Of a stretch of 64,000 bases of DNA, positions 54,511 to 64,000 are shown one piece after another. The notes beneath the pieces were generated by a model. It saw only the letters and a list, made by a program, of their open reading frames with translations. It was not told the origin of the DNA and searched no databases. Both the position numbers and the translations under genes were made by a program. Source of the stretch: Massospora cicadina (lineage: Eukaryota > Entomophthoromycota > Entomophthoromycetes > Entomophthorales > Entomophthoraceae). Location of the stretch: positions 212,096 to 276,095 of the forward strand of contig JAKSZP010002673.1 in the NCBI GenBank assembly GCA_022478985.1, given 5' to 3'. Position 1 is the stretch's first letter, and every line of letters begins with the position of its first letter.

Positions 54511-57500
54511 ATGGGGGAAACCTTCACTTTAGGGACGTTGAATATCGCTGGACTTAAGGCCTTGCTGTCCCAGGCTAGGAAACTGAGTTTTTTACAAAAA
54601 AAATTACTATGGACATCCTGGCCATCCAGGAGTCCCACTGTCCATGAGGTTCTGAGGATGCTTAGAAAACCATGATCCTCCCTTCCCTCTCCTTCTGGTC
54701 AGAGCACTGTGGGGTGCTAGTTCATAAAAGCAATTTTTTTAAATTTTTATTGTCAGAATCCTTCTTCAATGGCCAAGTCTTTGTTGTCACTTTCTCATGG
54801 GCTGACATGGCGCACGCTATTGTCAACATCTATGCCCCAACCTGTGCATAAGAGCATTGGGAATTTTTCTCATCGGTCAAATCCCTTCCATTACCCTCAG
54901 ACCCTTTCGTAGTTGGCAATATGAACTGTTGGCTAAACACACCCACTTACTGTTGGCCTTCCTCCTCCCACGCCCCTCAGGGCCATGTAGAACTTCGCGT
55001 TCTAAAGGCCACCCTTGGGTTAATAGATGTGCTGCCATGGCAAGCCCCGCTGCTAAAAACCATGACGCGCCCCCACGTCCACAATGGCCAACTAAGGTCC
55101 ATGACCTGCCTTGACCTTATCCTCACGCCGGAAGAAATTCTAATCTCACATTTCCCACTTTCCAAACAACAAAAATCGAATTCTCCAACCACCAGCTGGT
55201 CTAGATAACATACCACTTACCTGTCACAATGGCTAAGGCCCCACAGTGGTGCAAACTCCGCCCTCAAGAACTTGCGTTGCCAGGATTTTCCACTTGGTTG
55301 GAATCAGCAACTTTACCAAAAGGGGTTTGTGACACCCTTTTGCGCGGGCCCTTTTCCACATGGTCAGCCTTTAAAGAGGATACCATCCACCACTCTTGCC
55401 ATCTCTCCTTCTGATGCTCACGAGCTACATTGGCCATTATTTCATGCGCTCTGGCAGAGTTGGCACACCTGTAATCCAACATCCCAGCCACAGGATACAG
55501 CCCTGCATGGGGCTGGAAGTGGGCAGAAGCAGCTTCCCACCTCAACGCGCTCAAAAGGCAACACAAACATCAAAATTGTGTTCAGTACAGGGCCAAACAC
55601 ATTACAGAGGGCAACAAATGCACCACATATTTTTTTAAAAAATTCTTTGCACCACGCCAGAGCGTGACCTGCACACAGGTGCGGAGATTGGATGATTCTG
55701 TCGCGGATACACCAGCTGAAGTGGCAATCAAAATACAAAAGTATTACTCCAAGTTATACCAATCCGATCCAATTCAGCCAGCTGAAGTGGCGAAATTTCT
55801 TGACTGAGCCCATATTCGCACCATTTCCCGATAACCAGAATTAATGAACTTGAATAAACCAAATGAGCTCTGGACAGCCATCTTTGGTGCACCAAATCAG
55901 AAATGCCCAAGCCCAGATGGCATTCCATATGAATTCTATAAAAAGTACTTCAAATATATATCCCCAATGCTGCTTGCCTCGCTTAACCAGAGCCTTCTGG
56001 AAACACGCCTTCTACCAGGAGGACAAGAGGCCTTCACCATCACAATCTCTAAGAAAGGGGAAAAGCTAGACTTAGCCAACTGGCGCCCCATTTCTTTAAC
56101 TAACACTGATACAAAAATTTTAACTAAAATCATAGTTAACCGTTTAGGGATTGTAGCATCTGCCACCATCTCCCCAGAACAATTTGGTTTGATACCCAGT
56201 AGGTCGATTTGGGACAACGTGCACTCTGTGGCTAACGCATGCCAGTACACAGCCTCTGGGGCACTTGTATTTTTGGACTAAAAGAAGGCCTATGATAGAG
56301 TAAACTAGGAATACCTCAGAGCCTGCCTCTATCAATTCGCTTACCCTCTTGCTTCATCAACTGGGTAATGCTGCTCACGGAATCTGCAACAATGGCAGTG
56401 CGTGGCCCTGGCTTCTTAATGGAAGTAGTCCACCCTCAAAGGGGCCTACGACAAGAGGACTCCCTTAGCCCACTCTTATACAACTTCAGCCTTGACCCAC
56501 TACTTCGAAATGTGAATGCCCACCTCACTGGGGTCCATGTACCAGGCCAAGCCCCCAGTCAAGATGATGGCATTTGCAGATGACTGTGTGGTTGGGGTGT
56601 CCGATAATAAAGACACGCGCGCGCTTGAAGTTCTCACCCAGGAGTATTCCCAGGTAAGTAATGCTGCACTGAACGCTTCCAAAACCAAAATCATCCTCCT
56701 TGGTCGGTATCAGGCAAGCTGGGCCCCAGCAACCAGTGCTCAGTCCGGCCCATCTGATCACACATGTGCTCGCCCTCCCTGCTCACCCCACAACGCCCAA
56801 CTAGAGCTCCCCTTTGTGCCGCGCCCTACCATAGGGCATGTCTGCCCCCTGGGCGTGTGGGTGGGGGCATGCGGGTATGCCTCAGCAGTAATGGAAAGTC
56901 GTATTCTAGAAACCGTGACGAAGCGCATCTCCTCCCTCAGAGCCCACCCTACCTCCCTCACTGGCAGGATTGGTTTAGCCAACTCCATGCTCCTCTCCAA
57001 AGTCTGGTTTGGAGCCCATGACATCGCCTTTTCCCCAGGCTTTTTCAAATCCATATATGCCCTTCTGCAAGGATGGCTTTGGTCAGGCCGCCCACCACCA
57101 GTACAGCTTGAGGTCATGTTTGGCCCCCATCATCATGGTGGCATGGGCCTGCTTGACTTCTTAGCCCATGCTGCCAAGATCCTAGGCACCTGGATTGCAG
57201 CTTTCAATGCCCCTACGCTCCCCTCCCAACACTGGTCCCGTGCAGCCCACTCCAACTTCTCCCGCGCTTTGGGCCTCAACAATCCATCGAACCCCCACTC
57301 CTTGTTGAAATACCTGGCTTCCCACCCATCGGCCACAGGCCCTCACGGTACTAAAACCCACTACAAAAGAATCCTCCTCTCCATGCGGAGCGCAGAGTGG
57401 AGAATTTTTATTATTGGACACAGCCCAGAGAGGCCGCCCCTCTTCTCAGTTCACACAAGAGGTACAGGGGCTACCCATCTTAGATGGCGTGATCCCCACA

Positions 57501-58136
57501 CGACCCCATGTCCTATCCAGGGTGGATTACCTGGACATGATGGACATCCCTTACTCCATCGAGACCCAGAAGACTATTTGGAAATACGCACACCACCCTC
57601 TGTTGCAGCCTCAAATCCGCTCCCATGTGTGGCGCTTCCTGAGGCGGGTGTATTATACAGCTGAGCGCTCTAACGCTTTACACTCTTCCTGCGTCGTGTG
57701 GCCAATATGGAACACTGTTCCACCGCCTGGAGAAGTGTCCTAGCTCTAAAGTGATATGGCGCGAAGTTCAACGTCTGCTTGGCCAGGATCAAACACATCC
57801 CTTCAGTCTGTCAAGAGATATGTTTGCTATATCCATGGTTTCCTCCTTCCACCCTCCCTCCATGCTCTGGTGGTCGCAATCGCCATGTGGACTATCCACA
57901 TGATTGTCTTGGATGCCATCGCAGGCTCTACCCCCACCCTCCCAGAAGCTGTCCACAGATTCCGGTCCCATTTGGTGGACCACTTCCAGGCGTGGATGTT
58001 TGGGTACCTCCCACCACGTCGCCGTCAGCTGGTCTCCTCCTGGTTCCCAGTTTGGTTCAACAAATCGGACCCTTTCCTCCACACATGTTCAATAGTGGCT
58101 ACGGCCCCTTCACACGTCTCCTCCCCCTCCCCATAG
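54511..58136 (+). pseudogene. LINE-3 ORF2 (APE endonuclease, RT with FADD, Zn knuckle)
   Basis: ATG at 54,511 (MGETFTLGTLNIAGLKA). Endonuclease: ILAIQESHCP (54,614), HCGVLV, IVNIYAPTCA, FVVGNMNCW (54,906; GDxN changed to GNxN), MTCLDLILTPEE. RT: KCPSPDGIPYEFYKKYF (55,902), NWRPISLTNTDTKIL (56,079), FGLIPSRSIWDNVHSVANAC (56,182), FLD-stop-KKAYDRV (56,271), GLRQEDSLSPLLYNF (56,443), AFADDCVVGVSDN (56,571), ALNASKTKIILLG (56,668), GGMGLLDF (57,138). C-terminal HSSCVVWPIWNTV is a shifted CCHC-type knuckle (57,680), then LVDHFQAWMFGYLPPRRRQL near the end. Few lesions, but not translatable. Confidence 0.9.
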
Positions 58137-58223
58137 TGGCGTTCTCGCCAGCAACAAGAGATAGCATCGATTCTCTGGGGTGCCTTCCATGTTACTAAGA
58201 TTCATTTCTTTCAGGTCAAATTT

Positions 58224-58252
58224 GGAAGTATCCGTCCCCTGGTCAGCCTTCC
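58224..58252 (+). promoter_or_regulatory. 3' tail hairpin type 1 (LINE-3), compensated stem
   Basis: GGAAG (58,224-58,228) pairs with CTTCC (58,248-58,252) around CCG..CAG and TCCCCTGGT. Other copies have GGTAA/TTACC, so two stem positions changed on both sides while pairing was kept. Confidence 0.75.
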
Positions 58253-58274
58253 TCACAATAAATTAAATTAAAAT

Positions 58275-58285
58275 AAATTATTACA
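58275..58285 (+). repeat. Target-site duplication, LINE-3 right
   Basis: AAATTATTACA after the A/T-rich tail of LINE-3; simple sequence, but it lies exactly at both element ends. Confidence 0.8.
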
Positions 58286-58580
58286 TGCCCTTTAACTTAT
58301 TGTTACCCACATTTTCACAATATGTCATCTATTTTACCATATCTCCATAGTGCAAAACTTAAGATTCACTTGCAGCCTGTTAAAACATATATTATAGTCA
58401 ACATATTTTAAGAACAGAGTCACCTTCCATAATGCCATATTATATCAGATAGGCAAATGCTCTTTCTTGTCTGGGTGCTGGACAATTTTTATCTCCTTAA
58501 TCATTTTTATTTTTAAGAACAACTAAAATTTTGATTTTATCTTTACAAATGTTTCATTCATGCTTAATATTTTATTCACA
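58286..58580. other. A/T-rich spacer after LINE-3
   Basis: No feature recognised between the LINE-3 duplication and truncated element F. Confidence 0.6.
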
Positions 58581-58721
58581 TAACGTCCCTCTCCTTTTAT
58601 TTGGAAATTTGGCAAACCCCTTATTACTTAAAGGGACTTGTAGCCCTTTTAACAATAGATGCTTGGTCACTTGGGTATTCTTTAGAAACTCCAATTTCAT
58701 GACAAGAAGCAGCTTATTCTC

Positions 58722-59188
58722 ATGGCAGTTGAGGCTGCAGCTGCCTCTTCCAACACCCTACTTATCCAGCACTCCATAAGGCGATGGAGCCCTTGTTGAG
58801 GGTATTACTATCCCCCAAATTTCCCCATGATTTTGAGTAAGATGCGAAGTATGAAATTGAGTGGCTTGCTTTTGTTGTGAGCCACACATGCATTGATGTG
58901 GCAAAAACTTCTCTTTTTAACTCTGATTATCCCAAAACCCGCTGGTGCATAAAGACTTTCACTTGTGTGCTGGCTCTCATCACTTTCACTGAGCATCAAC
59001 ATGCTCAATATGTTGAGGCTATGGACACCACTGGCCTCATAAACGAATAAAACCCACAACTATACCTCCTTACGCCCCATGTCGCTAATGATCCCACCTC
59101 AATGCTGTCTACCATGGTTTACCAGCTAAAGTGGGCGGTGAAAAAAAGTTTCCCTAAAGCTTCCTCGCCTTCCAATATGGCTTCCTAG
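58722..59188 (+). pseudogene. C-terminal domain of ORF1-like protein, element F
   Basis: LMAVEAAAASSNTL (58,720) corresponds to MAVESSAAPANNIL in A. ACIDVAKTSLFN-like text (58,880-58,920) matches VMNVATLASFN in B, HQHAQYVEAMDTTGLINE (58,995-59,048) the block before the end, and MLSTMVYQLKWAVKKSFPKA (59,102-59,161) the end of the type-2 version. Type-2 proteins end differently from type 1 (ADAPTP), so tail class and protein C-terminus go together. Confidence 0.72.
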
Positions 59189-59266
59189 GTTGTTAGCTGA
59201 GGTTCCATATTGGAAATTATTCTTCTAATAATCCCTTTGTTTTGCCTATTTGCAAATAGAAAATGC

Positions 59267-59298
59267 ATGGTGGTTCCCCCTTTTAGGTTGGGCACCAT
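59267..59298 (+). promoter_or_regulatory. 3' tail hairpin type 2 (element F)
   Basis: ATGGTG (59,267-59,272) pairs fully with CACCAT (59,293-59,298). Element A has GTGGCG/CACCAC, so the outermost pair has changed on both sides. Confidence 0.62.
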
Positions 59299-59316
59299 TA
59301 GTGGTAAAAAAACAGC

Positions 59317-60032
59317 TTAATTTTCTCTCAACCTTACAGGCTATTCATGATGGATGCATAGAAGTAAAGGAAAGATAAGCTGTTGTGAGCTATTCCAGTG
59401 ATTGATATTAAAAATTTGGCTAAATATGCACAATGGTCTCATTATCAATAATCAAAGCATATATCACTATTACTAAAGCTTTTTTAGGATATTGATTTAA
59501 TAGGATATTTATGTATAGTCCATATTATAAACTAATATTTTATGTTGGTGAGTTTTGGAGACAATTTTATCTATCTTTTGTTTATTAAGCAAAAGGATTA
59601 AGTATATAAAGTATATAAAAAGAGCATTATTGAAAATTATAAGTTACTATCCTTACTAATTCTAGTCTTAGAATTTAAAACCGTTTAAGATAAACTTAGT
59701 AAATAATAACTAAAAATCTAAACTAAATTAGATTTTATATTTATCAGCCATTACCTAATGATGCTCAAATAAAAATAGTTATAGCTTATATACATTAAGT
59801 AATATTGATATAGTTTGCTATGCCTTTAGCTCAAAAGTTTCATTTTTTTACTTATATTATAAAACATGCTTCCATTTTGGGACCTATCATTGTAGATCTA
59901 AAAATATAAATTTCAGATTTATACCAAAGTTACAAATTAATGTTAACTTATTATGATTAATAATTTAGCATATGCTAAATTAATTTGATTAGATTTGGAT
60001 ACTAATACTATTAAGGATAAGCTTTTTACATT
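59317..60032. other. A/T-rich DNA, nothing recognised
   Basis: Very A/T-rich with short frames only. It directly precedes the 5' end of LINE-4. Confidence 0.6.
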
Positions 60033-60128
60033 GAATTTTTCTTTCTCATTGCAATCACTCTGTACAACTGATTTGATTCAAGACTAGGTAAGTTTGCTAA
60101 TCTCTTTGATGAGATTAGTGTGCACCTA

Positions 60129-61500
60129 ATGTCAGGTAGTAGTTGGGCTAGCAATGTAAAGGGCACAGGATCAGTCTTTGCACCGTCCATGTTAGGAAAC
60201 GCCCCTGAAACACCAGTGGCCAGGACAAAACTAAGAAGGTGGTGGTGACTATGTCACCGGAGATTTTAGATTGGCAATCCAAATGCAACCAGATCATCAG
60301 AACTCCACATTCCCAGCCCCTATCATCATTGGAACATGGGCTACTAGTTTTTTTGGATATTAATTTGATGGCACTTTGAGAAAAGTTTTGTGACAATGTA
60401 CACAACCACTTCCCATTCATTGTGTATGTAGCACCTCATTCTATGACCTAGGTTTCGCTAGATCATTAGGTTTGAAACTGAGTAAGCTCAGGACTAAACC
60501 GAACAGGTGCGTGTGGTGGTAGATCTCCAGGATGGTCAATTGGTGATTAAAACAAAGCGCACACATTGGACCAAGTCAAAACAGATTTTTTGTTGGATTC
60601 GACTTTCTCCCCTCTATGGTGAAATGCAAAGATTTTGTTAGTTGCCTACAGATGAATTAAAAATCTATGGGGAATTACACTCTTTCAAATGAGGCACTTA
60701 ATGATTATTCCAGAGTTTAGCACGGGCAAAGCAGTTGCAGTAATCACTCCATCTTTGGTCATAGTGGAAGAATTGACCCAAATACCTCACACTGTAGTGC
60801 TCAATATTGAAAAGCAAAAAACCCGCCCATTCTTAATTATGGCGGACAGCGCATTCCCTATCTGCACCTTTTTCATGCTTTTGGCCATAAGGCCTACACC
60901 TGACCCTCCAAATAGGACATTGTACAAAAATGAAATCCTCCCTAACACAATAAGATGTGCTAAATCCCATTATAAACCAGCCATTGAGACTAATGCAACA
61001 TTCACTTGGGGTGCGCAGGGGTGTTATATTCAGGTAAAATCTGTGTCCAACAAGAACAAAAAAGGCCAAGCAGTCCCGCAGAGCAGTGACCAAGGCAGTA
61101 GCTACAGCCACATCTGTGATTCTGACTTCCCAGACCCAGGATGACATTGATTCATTCAAAGCTGAAGTGGCTTTAGAATCCGCTCACCAATCAGATAGGT
61201 CCAACTAACCTGCGGACCAGATGGGTGATTCAGATTTACCTGAGCAAAATTACCAAGCACCAATTGCAACTAAATCTACGTCCCACTTCCCTCCTGAGTT
61301 TTAGTCAACCTCCAATGATGCACCGCAGGAGAACAACAATAAAAATTTGAAACAAATCAGCAAATGCAAAAAAACCAATAATACGCCCACTGTGAAGGAT
61401 TCCCTCAAAACCTCATACACAGCACCAAATACGCGGTCCAAAACTACTGCTGCTGAGAAGGTGGCAAAGGATGGTCAAGGGGGCCCTTACCATAGCACCT
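60129..61500 (+). pseudogene. LINE-4 ORF1, decayed
   Basis: ATG at 60,129 gives MSGSSWASNVKGTGSVFAPS. The middle part parallels LINE-3 (GKAVAVITPSLVIVEELTQI, 60,725-60,784; ADSAFPICT, about 60,843-60,869), but the zinc knuckle is shifted and destroyed (CTFFMLLAIRPTPDPPN). A 151-residue stretch (60,689-61,144) is open. The C-terminal part is Ser/Asn/Lys-rich with stops. Confidence 0.82.
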
Positions 61501-61509
61501 AAGGTGCGA

Positions 61510-64000
61510 TGGCAAGCCTTCACAATAGGGACACTGTACATTTCTGGACTCAAGGCCTCGCCGTCCTGGTCTAGAAACTGAGATTTTTAAAGAAAATTTA
61601 CCTGTGGATATCCTGGCCATTCAGGAATCCCACTGCCTACACGGTGCCAAGGAAACGTGGGAAGCAATGTTCCTCCACTCCTTTTTTGGTCACCGCACTG
61701 TGGGGTACTTATATGTGTGACTCATAGTTTTAACTTTATTTCTAAAAAGTTGTACCTTGAAGGCCATGTGCTCATAGTATCCTTTTCTTGGGACAATGAA
61801 GTGCACGCCATCATTAATATGGATTCCCTGACCTTGCGTGGGCTTGCCAGGATTCGCTCTGCCATAACTTCCATCCCCCTACCTCCTGATCATTTGTGGT
61901 GGGCGACCTGAACTGCTGGTCAACCTGGCCACTGACTGCTGGCCTTCAACGCCTTCCCACCTGCAAGGGCATGTCAAACTTTGCATTCTTTAAGCCACTT
62001 TTGGACTATTTGATACCCTACTTAAACATGCACCGCTGCTATCCAAAATGTCCCATCCCCATGTGTACAACGGTCAGCTGAGGTCTATGTCCTGCATTGA
62101 CCATATTCTTGCCCCATTGATCTTTCAGTCCCAGATTTTACACTTTATGATTACAAAGATCAATTTTTCGAAACACAGGTTGGTGTAAATTTCCTTTACT
62201 TTTTCAAGCCCAGCGGCATAGGCGTCAAAGTGGTGCAAACTTCATCAAGCTGAGATGTTGATGCCCTGGTTTTTTTATGGGTGGACACTGAAACTTTAGC
62301 ACTGGAGTTTACCAATCCGTTATGAGCGGACCCACTTACTACCTGGTCAACCTTCAAAGCAATTACCATCCGTCAGGCATACCATATCTCATTGCGTCGC
62401 TCCTTTGCTGCCTCAGTGTAAAAAATGCACATGCTTGCAGAAGTGGACTACCTGGAATCTAATGTCCTTGCTTCAGGCTACAGCCCAGCTGGGGGTCGCA
62501 AGTAGACAGAAGTGTTTGCTTGTCTCAACGCACTGGTAAGGCAACACAATCATTGCGTTTGTGTCAGTTCTAGGCAAAAAATATAACTGCAGGTGACATG
62601 TGCTCCACCTGTTTTTTATTAATTTTTTTGCACCATAACAGAGCTTGGCCTGCACACAGGTAAGGCCGCCATACCACTTTGTTGCAGAAGCTCCAGCTGA
62701 AGTGGCAATCAAAGCTCAAAACTATTACTTCAAATTGTATCAATCCATTCCATTCAAACCAGCTGATGTTGAAGAGTTTCTCATTAGCGTGCATATCCAC
62801 AACATTTCCCATTACACAGAGTTGATGAATTTTTTTGCTCAGGATGAACTTCGGTATGCTAGTCAAGGTGCACCGCACAGGAAATGCCCAAGTCAAGATG
62901 GGATTCTATATGAATATTATAAAAGATATTTTAATAATTTCTTCTCTATGTTGCTAGCCTCAATGAACCAGTGTCTGTTAGAAATGCACCTCCTTTTTTT
63001 AGTACTAGATGGTGAAATGCACCTCCTTTCTGGGGGTCAGGGGGCGTACACAATTACGCTGTATAAAGAAAGAGGATAAGCTGGACTTGGTCAACTGGTG
63101 CCTTTATCACTTACTAACGCAAATACTAAATTATTTTAGTAAAATTATGGCAAACCGCCTAGGGGAAGTTGTCTCTGATAAAATCTCCTCAAAAAGTCGG
63201 TTTCATTCTCAATTGGTCAATATGGACCACATATACACTGTAGCCAACGTCTGCAAATTCAAAGCTATCGGGGCACTTATTTTTAGACCAGCAGAAGACT
63301 TATGATAGGGCCAACTGGGATTACCTCGAAGCCTGACTCCAAAAGTTCCATCTCCCTCATCAGTTCATTAATTGGGGAATGTTGCTTACTAATTCAGCTA
63401 CAATGACTGTGAATGGACCTGGCTTCCTCAATGATGTGGTTCACCCTCAAAGGGGCCTCCGCTAAGGGGACCCTATAAGACCACTCTTTTACAACAGCAG
63501 CCTCATCAAACTTTTACTCAATGTGAATTTCCGCCTTAATGGTGTCCATGTGCAAGGACAAGCATCAGTTAATATGCTGGCATTTTTTTACAATTGTGTA
63601 GTTGGGGTGTCTAACAACCAAGATGCACGCATACTAGAGGCTACTATCCAGGATTACTCTAGGGTCAGTAACGCCACACTTAACGCCTCCAAAACAGAAA
63701 TCATTCTCCTCAGCCAGTACTAATCCTTTTGGTCACCAGCACCCCGTTACCTGGCTGCTTCAGCAGCTTACAGGTTCACTTGCCCTGCCCAACCTATACT
63801 GCCCATATTGTGCTCCCATTCGTGCCAAGGCCCACTGCTATTCTGGTATGCCATTTGTTAGTGTGGCTGGAGGCGGAAAGATACGCCTCGTTGATGATGG
63901 ATCACCACATCCTAGACAATGTCACAAAGCGCATCACTTCCCACAGAGCACAACAAACTACCCTTTCAGGCTGTTTTGTACTTGCCAACTCTATGGTCAT
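61510..64000 (+). pseudogene. LINE-4 ORF2 (endonuclease + RT), decayed, incomplete
   Basis: Endonuclease pieces: DILAIQESHCLHGAKETWEA (about 61,607-61,664), HCGVLI, INMDS in place of INIYAP, and WWATXTAG in place of VGDLNCW. RT: KCPSQDGILYEYYKRYF (62,884), NWCLYHLL in place of NWRPISL (63,092), VNMDHIYTVANVC (63,217), GALIF then a shift destroys motif A, and AFFYNCVVGVSNNQDA (63,579) replaces FADDCVVG, so both catalytic Asp are gone. A short duplication (GAAATGCACCTCCTTT at about 62,980 and 63,014) disrupts the frame. Confidence 0.85.

Larger units (their letters stand above)
53002..58274 (+). mobile_element. LINE-3: full-length L1-like LINE (5.27 kb), best-preserved LINE copy
   Basis: Starts AACTTTTCTCTCTCGTTGCAATCACT and ends in the type-1 tail plus AATAAATTAAATTAAAAT. 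ORF1 (53,096-54,504) and ORF2 (54,511-58,136) are in tandem. The 342- and 382-residue open stretches are the longest in the window. GC content is far above the flanks. It belongs to the same subfamily as LINE-4 (MSGSSWAS start) and is a sister of LINE-1/LINE-2. Confidence 0.94.
58581..59316 (+). mobile_element. ORF1-only retroposon F (5'-truncated, tail type 2)
   Basis: Only the 3' 0.7 kb remains. It aligns with the 3' part of element A from about 23,300 onward and ends ATGCATGGTGGTTCCCCC..GGTTGGGCACCATTAGTGGTAAAAAAA. Possible decayed duplication: GCTTAATATTTTATTCA at 58,564 versus GCTTAATTTTCTCTCA at 59,312. Start approximate. Confidence 0.72.
60033..64000 (+). mobile_element. LINE-4: L1-like LINE, 3' part outside window
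   Basis: The 5' end (TTTTTCTTTCTCATTGCAATCACT, 60,036) aligns with LINE-3 at 53,006, followed by the same AGACTAGGTAAGTTTGC-type leader and the same MSGSSWAS start. ORF1 and ORF2 follow in order. More decayed than LINE-3: motif C of the RT has lost both Asp. Runs off the window end within the RT thumb region. Confidence 0.9.

Noticed and set aside
55442..57117. Several 70-120 codon minus-strand frames
   Set aside because: All overlap LINE-3 ORF2 in antisense and carry no family motif.
62980..63032. Short direct duplication (GAAATGCACCTCCTTT) as a target-site duplication
   Set aside because: The two copies lie about 20 bp apart inside LINE-4 ORF2 with no inserted element between them; a local slip duplication is simpler.
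1..64000. CRISPR arrays, bacterial operons, prophage or rRNA genes
   Set aside because: No regularly spaced repeats, no ribosome-binding-site/ORF arrays and no rRNA-like blocks; content is eukaryotic retroelements.

Overview
This window looks like repeat-packed, gene-poor eukaryotic DNA. I see no intact host gene, no rRNA or free-standing tRNA gene, and nothing bacterial. Almost every recognisable segment is a transposable element or its remains: L1-like LINEs with APE endonuclease, FADD-type reverse transcriptase and CCHC ORF1; Ty3/gypsy LTR elements; one mariner derivative; one tRNA-derived SINE; and a family of about 1.9-kb retroposons that encode only an ORF1/gag-like protein. A fungus or another lineage with a large repeat-rich genome would fit, but I cannot assign one from sequence alone. 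Every coding region carries stops or frameshifts.

Layout. 1-3,925: 5' part of a minus-strand LINE (LINE-1). 3,926-13,060: a decayed plus-strand Ty3 pol (Ty3-E), split by an LTR-like piece (about 5,007-5,748) and by a palindromic mariner element (6,537-12,335) that itself holds a full-length LINE (LINE-2, 7,069-12,299). 13,061-15,483: unassigned decayed DNA. 15,484-21,931: Ty3-A with two 0.72-kb LTRs. 21,932-34,570: a very decayed Ty3 (Ty3-C) interrupted by ORF1-only elements A, B and C, an LTR piece and a SINE. About 34,571-36,425: ORF1-only element D. 36,446-39,085 and 44,983 onward: a Ty3-C relative (Ty3-D) split by Ty3-B, a complete minus-strand Ty3 element (39,086-44,982) with paired LTRs and a TGCAT target duplication. 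45,121-47,751: unassigned. 47,766-49,666 and about 50,035-51,932: minus-strand ORF1-only elements E1 and E2. 53,002-58,274: full-length LINE-3. About 58,581-59,316: truncated ORF1-only element F. 60,033 to the window end: LINE-4.

The most interesting signal is a network of LINE dependants. The ORF1-only elements have target duplications of 14-18 bp, no LTRs, an ORF1 clearly related to the LINE ORF1 (same CCHC knuckle and the domain before it) and an extra C-terminal domain, but no polymerase. The closest known analogy is mammalian HAL1 (half-L1). One subgroup (B, C, E1, E2), the LINEs and the SINE end in the same roughly 30-bp 3' hairpin, with compensatory base changes in its stem. A second subgroup (A, D, F) ends in a different hairpin whose LINE partner is not in the window. 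Target duplications of all three classes begin with A runs, consistent with one shared endonuclease.
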